Counted from the stretch's first letter, positions 1 to 5,800 are shown. The stretch is DNA of 9,140 bases from Alistipes sp. (GCA_029065825.1 JAIEHQ010000136.1:1-9140); one strand, 5' to 3'. Numbers and translations: made by a program. The notes: a model not told the origin generated them from the sequence alone.

Positions 1-82
1 GTATTGGAATCAATATAAATAATATATTTAGGTTTTTAAATAAGAACAATCGTTAGTCAATTGTTGCATTATAGTAATCTTC

Positions 83-117
83 AACATCCCGAAAATAATC
101 TTCGGGATGTTTTATTA
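83..117 (+). terminator. Intrinsic terminator of a gene entering from the left
   Basis: A perfect 11-bp stem (83-93 with 101-111), 7-nt loop, followed on the + strand by TTTATT. The other side has no T-run, so it mainly serves rightward transcription. A rightward gene probably ends in the first ~60 bases; two frames close there (stops at 20-22 and 54-56), and the true one cannot be chosen. It sits convergently to the HTH gene ending at 131. Confidence 0.65.
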
Positions 118-130
118 AGATGCTGACAAT

Positions 131-472
131 CTAACGAAACGCGAACTTCGGAATATTGCGCAGTACCCGCTGAATCTTACGTTGGTTGAGTTTACACGAC
201 AGCGCAATCAGGTCGTAGGCATTGTAGAGAAACTGCCGGCCGAGAACTCGAACCCTGATAGTTCGTTTGCGGCGGCATTGCTCCAATGTCTCGGGATTCA
301 ATCCGAGCACCTCGCATGCCGACTTGGCGGACAGAAACAGCGGATACTTGCTCTGGCTGCACAGATATTCGAACAGCAGCACGGTCTGACTCATCATGAA
401 TTGGTTTTTCAGCAGTTCCTCCAACTGTTCGATGCCGATAAGGACATAGCCCTCTTTGTTCTTCTCCTCCAT
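131..472 (-). CDS. Small helix-turn-helix protein (mobile-element type)
   Basis: 113 residues starting MEEKNKEGYV. The frame is open further upstream to 592, but that part overlaps the preceding gene, and the ATG at 472 lies 7 bp after that gene's stop, so 472 is preferred. Residues 8-42 look helical (EQLEELLKNQFMMSQ), possibly for dimerisation. Residues 46-90 fit a winged/excisionase-like HTH: a helix (SAKSACEVLGL), a turn, a basic second helix (ETLEQCRRKR), then a short beta-wing (IRVRVLGRQFLYNAYDL). The basic C-terminus (KLNQRKIQRVLRNIPKFAFR) could touch DNA. Such proteins are common in Bacteroidales conjugative and mobilisable elements, usually as small regulators or accessory factors. 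The role is inferred; no relaxase, integrase or transfer gene is visible here to confirm it. Confidence 0.7.
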   Translation of the reverse strand: MEEKNKEGYVLIGIEQLEELLKNQFMMSQTVLLFEYLCSQSKYPLFLSAKSACEVLGLNPETLEQCRRKRTIRVRVLGRQFLYNAYDLIALSCKLNQRKIQRVLRNIPKFAFR

Positions 473-479
473 AGTGATA

Positions 480-767
480 TTATTTATTAGATTTGTTTTG
501 CTTCTTCGACCGCTGAATGAATTCGTCCACCTCGGATTGCAGGTACATTCTCCTGCGACCGATGGTAAAGCCGACCAGCCTGCCAGTCTCACGGAGCCGC
601 CGCACCTGACGCTCGCTTTGTCTGAGTTTTTCGCATACCTCGGGAAACTCCAGCATAGGGTCGCCCATCAGGACGTTCTGCCGGTGGCGGAGAAGCCGCA
701 CGTCTTCCAAAATATCCGTTACGATATTCAGAATCCGCGTAATCTGTTCATTCATGTTCTCGTCCAT
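480..767 (-). CDS. Small HTH_17/excisionase-like DNA-binding protein
   Basis: 95 residues. The first 30 (MDENMNEQITRILNIVTDIL onward) form a probable amphipathic helix. Residues 38-85 match the MerR/excisionase-like HTH found in Bacteroidetes mobile elements: FPEVCEKLRQSERQVRRLRE as the HTH, then GRLVGFTIGRRRMYLQSEVDEFI as the wing and third helix. The tail is lysine-rich (RSKKQNKSNK). It is the first gene of a two-gene leftward unit, 7 bp before the second HTH gene, so the two are almost certainly co-transcribed. An inverted repeat at 815-841 sits where the -33 element of its promoter would be, which suggests autoregulation. Likely role: regulator or directionality factor of an integrative element; the HTH fold is well supported, the function is not. 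Confidence 0.75.
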   Translation of the reverse strand: MDENMNEQITRILNIVTDILEDVRLLRHRQNVLMGDPMLEFPEVCEKLRQSERQVRRLRETGRLVGFTIGRRRMYLQSEVDEFIQRSKKQNKSNK

Positions 768-788
768 ATTTTGCTAATTTTGATACTG

Positions 789-796
789 CAAAGATG
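789..796 (-). promoter_or_regulatory. Possible -7 box for the HTH gene pair
   Basis: On the minus strand this reads CATCTTTG, one base off the Bacteroidetes -7 consensus TAnnTTTG, 21 bp before the ATG at 767. No TTTG or TTG lies 19-21 bp further upstream; that place is taken by the inverted repeat at 815-841. This is a weak box, as might be expected of a regulated promoter. Confidence 0.3.
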
Positions 797-814
797 GAGG
801 AAGAAAAAACGGGC

Positions 815-841
815 ATTATAGAATTTTATATTTTCTATAAT
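815..841. promoter_or_regulatory. 9-bp inverted repeat, candidate operator
   Basis: ATTATAGAA (815-823) and TTCTATAAT (833-841) are perfect inverted arms around a 9-nt AT spacer. The site lies 48-74 bp upstream of the leftward HTH gene, over the expected -33 region of its promoter. There is no T-tract beyond it and no upstream gene to terminate, so an operator for one of the HTH proteins is more likely than a terminator. Being AT-rich, it could also be chance or a melting region. Confidence 0.4.
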
Positions 842-1064
842 CGGGTGTTGATTAGCTGTAATTTAAGTGACAATCAGCTGAAATGGCTGTCAATTTCAAT
901 ACATATATCAATAATTATATATGAAATATCATTAAGCAATCGTTCCCGATAAACCGAAGGATGAATCGAACGCAGTTCGGACTATGCCGTGAGATAAGAA
1001 AAAGACCGACAAAAGACGAACTTTTCAATAAACCGTTGAAAGCATTACAATTTATGTCTGAAAT

Positions 1065-1095
1065 TTTGATTATTAAATAATTATCACTATATTTG
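1065..1095 (+). promoter_or_regulatory. Bacteroidetes-type promoter without a gene behind it
   Basis: TTTG (1065-1068), 19 nt, then TATATTTG (1088-1095): full agreement with the -33/-7 consensus and the same -7 octamer as the tRNA-Arg promoter at 5781-5788. Transcription would start near 1102. No reading frame of note follows before the terminator at 1264-1309, so it either makes a short RNA or is left over from a displaced tRNA or other gene. Confidence 0.6.
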
Positions 1096-1213
1096 CATTG
1101 GAAAGTATGGCATCATGTAAAATAGTGCAAATTGCATGTGTGTTATTCGGTGAAATTTTGATTTGATAGCGAATTAAAATTGTAATATACAAGAGGTTGC
1201 AGAGGTGATACAT

Positions 1214-1230
1214 ATCCCTCTCTCTCCGCA
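1214..1230 (+). other. Possible attachment site: 3' end of a tRNA-Ser gene
   Basis: ATCCCTCTCTCTCCGCA reads like the last part of a bacterial tRNA-Ser: T-arm 3' strand (CCCTC), acceptor 3' strand (TCTCTCC), discriminator G (1228). Upstream bases do not form the rest of a tRNA: no TTCGA T-loop, no anticodon arm. Integrative elements that target tRNA 3' ends leave just such a fragment at one end and rebuild the full gene at the other. With the element-type HTH genes to the left, this would be the right-hand end of an element whose other end, with intact tRNA-Ser, lies beyond the window. Inferred from memory of tRNA-Ser sequences. Confidence 0.4.
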
Positions 1231-1263
1231 AGTTTGCTTGACAATCAAGCTCTTATAAAATTC

Positions 1264-1309
1264 ACACCCAATATTACACCTAGAAATGGCAGTGATATTG
1301 GGTGTTTTG
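1264..1309 (+). terminator. Strong intrinsic terminator
   Basis: Stem 1264-1277 (ACACCCAATATTAC) with 1292-1305 (GTGATATTGGGTGT): 14 pairs including one G-U, 14-nt loop, followed by TTTGTT. It lies 34 bp beyond the tRNA-Ser-like fragment, so it may be the original terminator of that tRNA locus. It also shields the downstream WG gene from leftward-island read-through. Confidence 0.75.
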
Positions 1310-1374
1310 TTATCATCAAATGATACGCAATAACCGCTCCGCAAACACAAATGTATTATTTGAAATTATTTACA

Positions 1375-1408
1375 TTGACCCGAAAATCTCAAGAAATATG
1401 TAATTTTG
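1375..1408 (+). promoter_or_regulatory. Probable promoter of the WG-repeat gene
   Basis: TTG (1375-1377) and TAATTTTG (1401-1408, fits TAnnTTTG), 23 nt apart, slightly longer than the usual 19-21. The -7 box ends only 4 nt before the ATG at 1413, so transcription would begin at or next to the start codon and the message would have essentially no leader. Confidence 0.45.
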
Positions 1409-1412
1409 TGAT

Positions 1413-2180
1413 ATGGAATACCGAGAAGTAATTTTCAATAATAGGGCAGAAGTATTTGACTTTATTAAAGGGCTAAATGAAAAATCTATTAGTCCCTTAG
1501 AATGGGCGCAACGAGATAACTTATATTTATATAGCTGCATTTTTCCCGATATAACTATAGATTGTCTCTTTGTTTATGGTAAAACTATAACTCCTACCCA
1601 AATTGAAAATATGTCCAAAATCGGTATTTTCGCCAATTTAAAAACATACGGTTCAAGCAAGAGATTCAAAGGACTCCTAAATATCAAGGGTGAAACCATA
1701 TTAGACACATCCTATGATGAACTATCATTGTTCTATCAAACAGAAGATAGTGTTTTTATTAAGACCAAGAAGAAGGGTCTCTTTGGTATAGTAAGTTATA
1801 GACATCTTAGTAATAAAGTAGATGTGATAATTCCACCGAAATATGAGGATATATTCGATGCGGGAGAATTCACATTTGGATTTGTTGAAAATGGTTTAGC
1901 CGGGTTGATTTCATTATCTGGCAAATTAATTACTGAAGCTAAATATAAAGTTAGCAGTGCATACAATCATTTCTTTGATGGAAAGGCTCTTGTTTGCAAA
2001 GATAGCAAATTTGCGGTTGCTCATTATATAAATCATTATGGTGAGTTTGTAGCTTGGGAGGAGGATTGCCAAGACAATGTTTTTTCCGGGAATGGCACAG
2101 GATATTATCCCTACGGAGAGTTGCCGGATGCTCTAGATGCATATGAGGGAGATGAATCCAATTATTGGAATACCGACTAA
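1413..2180 (+). CDS. WG-repeat-like protein, cytoplasmic
   Basis: 255 residues, no signal peptide or membrane segment. The middle carries degenerate WG-type repeats, each a short G-(L/I)-(hydrophobic) strand, a G-(K/E) turn and an I-x-x-x-Y-(D/E) strand: 86-104 (KGLLNIKGETILDTSYDEL), 121-146 (KGLFGIVS ... IIPPKYEDI), 162-178 (LAGLISLSGKLITEAKYK), perhaps 199-215. The acidic end (LDAYEGDESNYWNTD) is aromatic-rich. WG repeats are beta-structured and occur in many Bacteroidetes proteins of unknown role, some beside polymorphic toxins. The N-terminal 80 residues are not recognised. The gene is far AT-richer than coaD, 68 bp downstream, and stands alone between a terminator and the core operon, so it was probably acquired. 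An orphan immunity-type protein is possible but nothing here proves it. Confidence 0.8.
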   Translation: MEYREVIFNNRAEVFDFIKGLNEKSISPLEWAQRDNLYLYSCIFPDITIDCLFVYGKTITPTQIENMSKIGIFANLKTYGSSKRFKGLLNIKGETILDTSYDELSLFYQTEDSVFIKTKKKGLFGIVSYRHLSNKVDVIIPPKYEDIFDAGEFTFGFVENGLAGLISLSGKLITEAKYKVSSAYNHFFDGKALVCKDSKFAVAHYINHYGEFVAWEEDCQDNVFSGNGTGYYPYGELPDALDAYEGDESNYWNTD

Positions 2181-2235
2181 TGCCCTCCCGCACGAGTTTT
2201 TGCGGCGGAATGAGCGCTATTCCGAAATAGTTTTA

Positions 2236-2243
2236 TACCTTTG
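2236..2243 (+). promoter_or_regulatory. -7 box of the coaD operon
   Basis: TACCTTTG fits TAnnTTTG exactly and ends 5 nt before the coaD ATG. No clear -33 box at the right distance; the nearest T-run with G (2197-2202) is 33 nt away. If used, the transcript starts at about the ATG itself, giving a leaderless message. Confidence 0.45.
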
Positions 2244-2248
2244 TTCGC

Positions 2249-2740
2249 ATGTCACATACCGTCGCCATCTTTCCGGGGTCGTTCGACCCCTTCACGCGAG
2301 GCCATGCCGCCCTTGTGGCGACAGCCCTGATGCTCTTCGACCGGATCGTGGTCGGCATCGGCAACAACGTATCGAAGAGAGAACTGCTCCCCGTCGAGGT
2401 CCGCAAGCGGCTCATCGAGGATCTCTATGCGGACGACCCCCGCGTCGAAGCGAGGATATACACGGGACTCACGGGCGACTTCGCCCGCGAAGTCGGAGCG
2501 GCGGCCCTGATCCGGGGCGTACGCAACACGCTCGACTTCGAGTACGAGCGGACGATGGATGCCGCCAACCGGAGGCTCTTTCCCGAGCTGGCCACCGTAC
2601 TGCTCTTCACGCCGGCTGCGGTCGCCGACATCGCGTCGAGCACGGTGCGCGAACTGCTGGCTTTCGGCCGCCCGGTCGCCGAGTTCATGCCCGAAGGCAT
2701 CGACCTCGAAAAATACCTGACACGAAAAACGAATCAATAA
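2249..2740 (+). CDS. coaD: Phosphopantetheine adenylyltransferase
   Basis: Cytosolic enzyme of coenzyme A synthesis: joins AMP from ATP to 4'-phosphopantetheine, giving dephospho-CoA and pyrophosphate. The 163 residues match the family length (about 160). Hallmarks of the nucleotidyltransferase fold are in place: the N-terminal GSFDPFTRGH (10-19, the T/H-x-G-H signature with His19), the central IRGVRNTLDFEYE (88-100) with the substrate-binding arginines, and the SSTVREL motif (130-136). The ATG at 2249 puts the first beta strand (HTVAIFPGSFD) immediately at the N-terminus, as usual, so no other start is needed. It leads a tight rightward cluster: lpxD begins 16 bp after its stop. Composition switches here from AT-rich island to GC-rich core. 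Confidence 0.97.
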   Translation: MSHTVAIFPGSFDPFTRGHAALVATALMLFDRIVVGIGNNVSKRELLPVEVRKRLIEDLYADDPRVEARIYTGLTGDFAREVGAAALIRGVRNTLDFEYERTMDAANRRLFPELATVLLFTPAAVADIASSTVRELLAFGRPVAEFMPEGIDLEKYLTRKTNQ

Positions 2741-2756
2741 CCACCTAACAGACATC

Positions 2757-3794
2757 ATGATGGAATTTACCGCAGAAATGATCGCCGGTTTTCTCGGCGG
2801 CCAGATCGTCGGCGACAAAGAGGCCAAAGTACACACCGTCTCCTCGATCGAGGAGGGCGAACCGGGAGCCCTGGCCTACCTGACCAACCTCAAATACGAA
2901 AAGCACCTCTACACGACCAAAGCGTCGATCGTTCTGGTAAACAAAGATTTCACCCCCTCGGAGCCCGTCGCCGCGACGCTCGTCAAGGTCGATGACGCAG
3001 CCGCCTGCGTAGTCCGGCTGCTGGCCATGTATCAGGCCGCGAAACCCCGCAAGCAGGGCATCAGCCCCCGCGCTTCGATCGCCGAAGGGGCCGTCGTGGG
3101 CGAGAACTGCTACGTCGGCGACTTCGCCGTCATCGAGTCGGGCGCCCGCATCGGCGACAACTGCCAGATCTACCCGCAGACCTACGTGGGCGACGGCGTG
3201 ACGGTCGGCGCGGAGACCATCCTCTACCCGGGCGTGAAGGTCTATGAAGGCTGCAGGATCGGCGAGCGCTGCATCCTGCACGCCGGCGCCGTGATCGGTG
3301 CCGACGGCTTCGGCTTCATGCCCAATGCCGAGGGGGGCTTCGACAAGATACCCCAGCTGGGCAACGTGATCATCGAGGACGACGTGGAGATCGGAGCCAA
3401 CACCTGCATCGACCGCGCCAAGACCGACTCGACGGTCATCCGCCGGGGCGTGAAGCTCGACAACCTGATCCAGATCGGCCACAACGTCCAGATCGGCGAG
3501 AACACCGTCTCGTCGGCACAGACCGGAATCGCCGGCACCTCGCGGGTGGGACGCAACTGCTTCCTGGCCGGCCAGGTCGGCATCGCCGACCACGTGACCG
3601 TCGGCGACCGGGTGAAGATCGGCTCCAAGAGCGGCATCGACAAGAACGTCCCCGACGACGAGGTGCGCCTGGGCTACCCTGCGCTGCCCGGCATCCAGTA
3701 CCACCGCTCGTCGGCCGTATTCAAGAACCTGCCCGAGCTGGCGCGCCGCGTCACGCGTCTGGAGTCGGACCTCGAAGCGCTGAAGAAACGCTAA
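2757..3794 (+). CDS. lpxD: UDP-3-O-(3-hydroxyacyl)glucosamine N-acyltransferase
   Basis: Third step of lipid A synthesis: transfers a 3-hydroxyacyl chain from acyl carrier protein to the 2-amino group of UDP-3-O-acyl-glucosamine, as a cytoplasmic homotrimer. 345 residues, normal length. The N-terminal uridine-binding domain (about 1-100; AYLTNLKYEKHLYTTKASIVLV) is followed by the left-handed beta helix of hexapeptide repeats (about 103-315; repeated (I/V)G(D/E)(N/R)xx units). The catalytic histidine is His242 in QIGHNVQIG, matching His239 of the E. coli enzyme. The C-terminal helix (LPELARRVTRLESDLEALKKR region) ends the trimer. Two ATGs lie side by side (2757, 2760); either may start it. The lpxC-fabZ and lpxA genes, often next to lpxD in Bacteroidetes, are not here; the neighbours are coaD and ruvC (11 bp downstream). 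Confidence 0.97.
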   Translation: MMEFTAEMIAGFLGGQIVGDKEAKVHTVSSIEEGEPGALAYLTNLKYEKHLYTTKASIVLVNKDFTPSEPVAATLVKVDDAAACVVRLLAMYQAAKPRKQGISPRASIAEGAVVGENCYVGDFAVIESGARIGDNCQIYPQTYVGDGVTVGAETILYPGVKVYEGCRIGERCILHAGAVIGADGFGFMPNAEGGFDKIPQLGNVIIEDDVEIGANTCIDRAKTDSTVIRRGVKLDNLIQIGHNVQIGENTVSSAQTGIAGTSRVGRNCFLAGQVGIADHVTVGDRVKIGSKSGIDKNVPDDEVRLGYPALPGIQYHRSSAVFKNLPELARRVTRLESDLEALKKR

Positions 3795-3805
3795 TCCCCG
3801 CCGCC

Positions 3806-4465
3806 GTGTCCGCACCGACCCCGTTCCGCATCATGGGCATCGACCCCGGCACCAACTACATGGGCTACGGCATCCTGGAGGTCGAGGGCCGCGAGCTGCG
3901 TTCGGTGGCGCTCGGCGACATCGACCTGCACAAGCTCGCCGACCCCTACGCCAAGCTGCACCGCATCTTCGAGGAGGTCGGCGCGCTGATCGACCGGCAC
4001 GCCCCCTGCGAAGTGGCGCTCGAATCGCCTTTCTTCGGGGAGAACGTCCAAAGCATGCTCAAGCTGGGGCGCGCCCAGGGAGTCGCGATGGCGGCCGCCC
4101 TGAGCCGCAGCCTGGCGGTCTTCGAGTACGCCCCGAGCCGGATCAAGCAGTCGATCACGGGCAAGGGATCGGCACCGAAGGAGCAGGTCGCCTCGCTGGT
4201 CGAACGGATGCTCCGCATCGAACGCCCCCAACGGCTCGATGCCACCGACGGCATGGCCGTCGCGCTGTGCCACTACTTCATGACCCGCTCGCCGCTGAGC
4301 GGAGCACTCCAGGGCGGCGAACGCGTCAAGGGTCTCGGCGGCGGGCTGAAAGCCGCCTCGTCGCGCGGCAGCTCGAGTTGGGAGCGGTTTTTGCGGGAAA
4401 ACCCCCAGCGGGAGATCCGCACGCAGTCGCCCGGCACGCACCGCGCCAAGAAAACCGGCGAATGA
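3806..4465 (+). CDS. ruvC: Crossover junction endodeoxyribonuclease RuvC
   Basis: Holliday junction resolvase: as a dimer it cuts two opposing strands of four-way junctions formed in recombination and repair, working with RuvAB. The RNase H-like fold shows all four acidic metal ligands: Asp13 (MGIDPGTNYMGYG), Glu73 (ALESPFFGEN), Asp145 and Asp148 (DATDGMAVALCHY). The helix SMLKLGRAQGVA is typical. The GTG at 3806 is chosen because the first in-frame ATG (3833, residue 10) would cut into the first beta strand. At 219 residues it is longer than the E. coli protein (173): residues 160-219 form a basic, Gly/Ser-rich tail with SSSWERFLRENP, a motif I associate with Bacteroidetes RuvC. It follows lpxD by 11 bp, so it is probably translated from the same message. 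Confidence 0.95.
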   Translation: MSAPTPFRIMGIDPGTNYMGYGILEVEGRELRSVALGDIDLHKLADPYAKLHRIFEEVGALIDRHAPCEVALESPFFGENVQSMLKLGRAQGVAMAAALSRSLAVFEYAPSRIKQSITGKGSAPKEQVASLVERMLRIERPQRLDATDGMAVALCHYFMTRSPLSGALQGGERVKGLGGGLKAASSRGSSSWERFLRENPQREIRTQSPGTHRAKKTGE

Positions 4466-4542
4466 ACCGCCGCCGGACAGCCGCGGCACGCACCGGAACA
4501 GCAACGAAACGCAAACAATACAAACCGAATAAAATAAGACAC

Positions 4543-5595
4543 ATGAAAAAATCGATGTCACTCCTCCTCGCCGCAACGGCACTGTGCGGCTGCGGCGGGA
4601 ACAGCTACACCCTCAGAGGTACGATCACACCGGGAAGAACGGACTCGGTATTCCTCCACTCGATCGAAAAGCGCGACGAACCGCGCCTGGCAGCGGCAGC
4701 CGTCGATCAGCAGGGCACCTTCGTCATCAAGGGCCGGATCGAGAAGCCGGAGATCGTCGTACTCAACGACCGCTATTACGAACCCATCGCCACCATCTTC
4801 CTCGAGCCGGGCGAGATCCGCCTGACCACCGGTCCGATGGGACAGATCGCCGTCACGGGCACCCCCTCCAACGATGCCTACACACCCGTCAGCGACTCGC
4901 TGCAGATGATGCAGGGACAATTCCTGAGCGCCCTCGAGAGCGGCGACATGAGCCGCGTCGATTCGCTCGATCGCGTAGCGCACGACATAATCCGCCGTGC
5001 GATGGAGCACAACACGGACAACCAGGCCGGTATCTTCTTCTTCAGCAACCTCTTCCCCGAGATGGAGCCGGACGAGGCGCGCGCCACGCTGGAGCGCTTC
5101 TCCGGCAAACACGCCGACCACTTCCTCCTCGGACGAATCCGCCAAGCGATCGACGCGATGGAGAACACCCGCATCGGCGCACCCTACATGGAGATCGAAC
5201 TTCGCGACACGGCCGATGAGCAGCTCGCCCTGTCGAGCCTCATCGGTCCCGGCAAATGGGTGCTGATCGACTTCTGGGCCACGTGGTGCGGTCCCTGCCG
5301 TGGAGAAATTCCCCACCTGAAGCAGGCATTCGAGGAGTTCGGCCCGAAGGGATTCACGATCTACGGCGTATCGCTCGACAACGACCGGGAGGGCTGGAAG
5401 AACTTCGTCGCGGAGCAGCGGATGGAGTGGCCCAATGTGATCGGCATCGAAAACGGACAGAGCGCGCCGGCCGTCGAAGCGTACGGCATCCGCTCGATCC
5501 CGGCCAACTTCCTGATCTCGCCCGAAGGCAAGATCGTGGCGAGCGGGCTGCGCGGCGACGATTTGCGCGCCAAACTGGCCGAATTGATCCGATAG
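4543..5595 (+). CDS. Thiol-disulfide lipoprotein (DUF4369 + TlpA-like)
   Basis: 350-residue envelope lipoprotein. The signal peptide MKKSMSLLLAATALCGC ends in a lipobox with acceptor Cys17, followed by Gly-Gly-Asn. Residues about 20-110 resemble DUF4369 (YTLRGTITPGRTDSVFLHSI ... IVVLNDRYYEPIATIFLEPG), a beta domain common before thioredoxin modules in Bacteroidetes. A helical linker (about 125-205) leads to a TlpA/AhpC-type thioredoxin domain (about 210-350) with WCGPC (Cys249, Cys252) and the cis-proline Pro320 after Ile319. It probably reduces or exchanges disulfides of envelope proteins; the substrate is unknown. The frame is open upstream to 4267, but that overlaps ruvC and lacks the signal peptide, so the ATG at 4543 is right. 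It lies 77 bp after ruvC with no consensus promoter seen, so may be co-transcribed. Confidence 0.92.
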   Translation: MKKSMSLLLAATALCGCGGNSYTLRGTITPGRTDSVFLHSIEKRDEPRLAAAAVDQQGTFVIKGRIEKPEIVVLNDRYYEPIATIFLEPGEIRLTTGPMGQIAVTGTPSNDAYTPVSDSLQMMQGQFLSALESGDMSRVDSLDRVAHDIIRRAMEHNTDNQAGIFFFSNLFPEMEPDEARATLERFSGKHADHFLLGRIRQAIDAMENTRIGAPYMEIELRDTADEQLALSSLIGPGKWVLIDFWATWCGPCRGEIPHLKQAFEEFGPKGFTIYGVSLDNDREGWKNFVAEQRMEWPNVIGIENGQSAPAVEAYGIRSIPANFLISPEGKIVASGLRGDDLRAKLAELIR

Positions 5596-5657
5596 AAAGC
5601 ACCCGTCCTGCAGACCGCCCCACACAAGGCGAAGAACACAATGACGCACAGTAGTTT

Positions 5658-5699
5658 AATTACCGACGATCCCGTTTTGGATCGTCGGTAATTCTCTTT
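5658..5699 (+). terminator. Terminator of the coaD-lpxD-ruvC-TlpA cluster
   Basis: Perfect 15-bp stem (5658-5672 with 5679-5693), 6-nt loop CGTTTT, followed by CTCTTTA, a short imperfect U-run. It is placed 62 bp after the lipoprotein stop and before the tRNA promoter. Confidence 0.8.
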
Positions 5700-5756
5700 A
5701 TCCGGCCCGTCCGGCAGGAGTCGAATGAAAAAAAATCGCATTTTTTTCTCGAAATA

Positions 5757-5788
5757 TTTGGAGGATCGAAAAAAACGCCATATATTTG
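5757..5788 (+). promoter_or_regulatory. Promoter of tRNA-Arg
   Basis: TTTG (5757-5760), 20 nt, TATATTTG (5781-5788); the tRNA begins 12 nt later. A full match to the Bacteroidetes primary sigma consensus, and a useful yardstick for the other promoters in the window. Confidence 0.8.
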
Positions 5789-5800
5789 CACTCGCAATTC

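Larger units (their letters stand above)
1102..1309 (+). ncRNA. Candidate short non-coding transcript of about 205 nt
   Basis: Defined only by its boundaries: a consensus promoter at 1065-1095 and a strong intrinsic terminator at 1264-1309, with no supportable coding region between. It includes the tRNA-Ser-like 3' end (1214-1230) and a small hairpin at 1236-1250. I recognise no known RNA family. It may be a genuine small RNA or a non-functional read-out from a locus rearranged by integration. Confidence 0.25.
842..1412. other. AT-rich gene-poor stretch between HTH pair and WG gene
   Basis: No convincing gene on either strand. The longest short frame is 961-1080 (+), 39 codons, basic (MNRTQFGLCREIRKRP...), preceded by a purine run (GAAGG) directly before the ATG but with no known family. 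The stretch also holds a small hairpin (CGAAC/GTTCG, 967-979), a 13-bp direct repeat TGAAATTTTGATT at 1059-1071 and 1151-1163, an orphan promoter (1065-1095), a tRNA-like 3' end (1214-1230), a 6-bp hairpin at 1236-1250 (GCTTGA/TCAAGC) and a terminator (1264-1309). It looks like a junction between inserted and resident DNA. Confidence 0.5.

Noticed and set aside
473..592. Upstream extension of the 113-residue HTH protein
   Set aside because: Overlaps the preceding HTH gene; the ATG at 472 right after that gene's stop is the natural start.
961..1080. 39-codon + strand frame (MNRTQFGLCREIRKRP...) with a GAAGG purine run before the ATG
   Set aside because: Short, AT-rich, no recognised family or partner; its end contains the orphan promoter's -33 box. 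Compatible with chance or a decayed gene.
1141..1228. Complete tRNA-Ser ending at 1228
   Set aside because: Upstream bases form no D-arm, anticodon arm or TTCGA loop; only the last 17 nt resemble a tRNA.
2188..2205. Small hairpin CCGCA/TGCGG after the WG gene
   Set aside because: Only 5 pairs, no T-tract after it; not a convincing terminator.
2745..3815. Long minus-strand open frame (356 codons) across lpxD
   Set aside because: Shadow of a GC-rich gene: lpxD on the + strand has every family motif, and the antisense product (Asp/Val/Ala/Gly repeats) only mirrors the hexapeptide codons.
4267..4542. 92-codon N-terminal extension of the TlpA-like lipoprotein
   Set aside because: It would overlap ruvC in another frame and bury the lipoprotein signal peptide.
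4558..5649. Long minus-strand open frame (363 codons) across the TlpA-like lipoprotein
   Set aside because: Antisense shadow; the + strand gene has lipobox, WCGPC and cis-proline.
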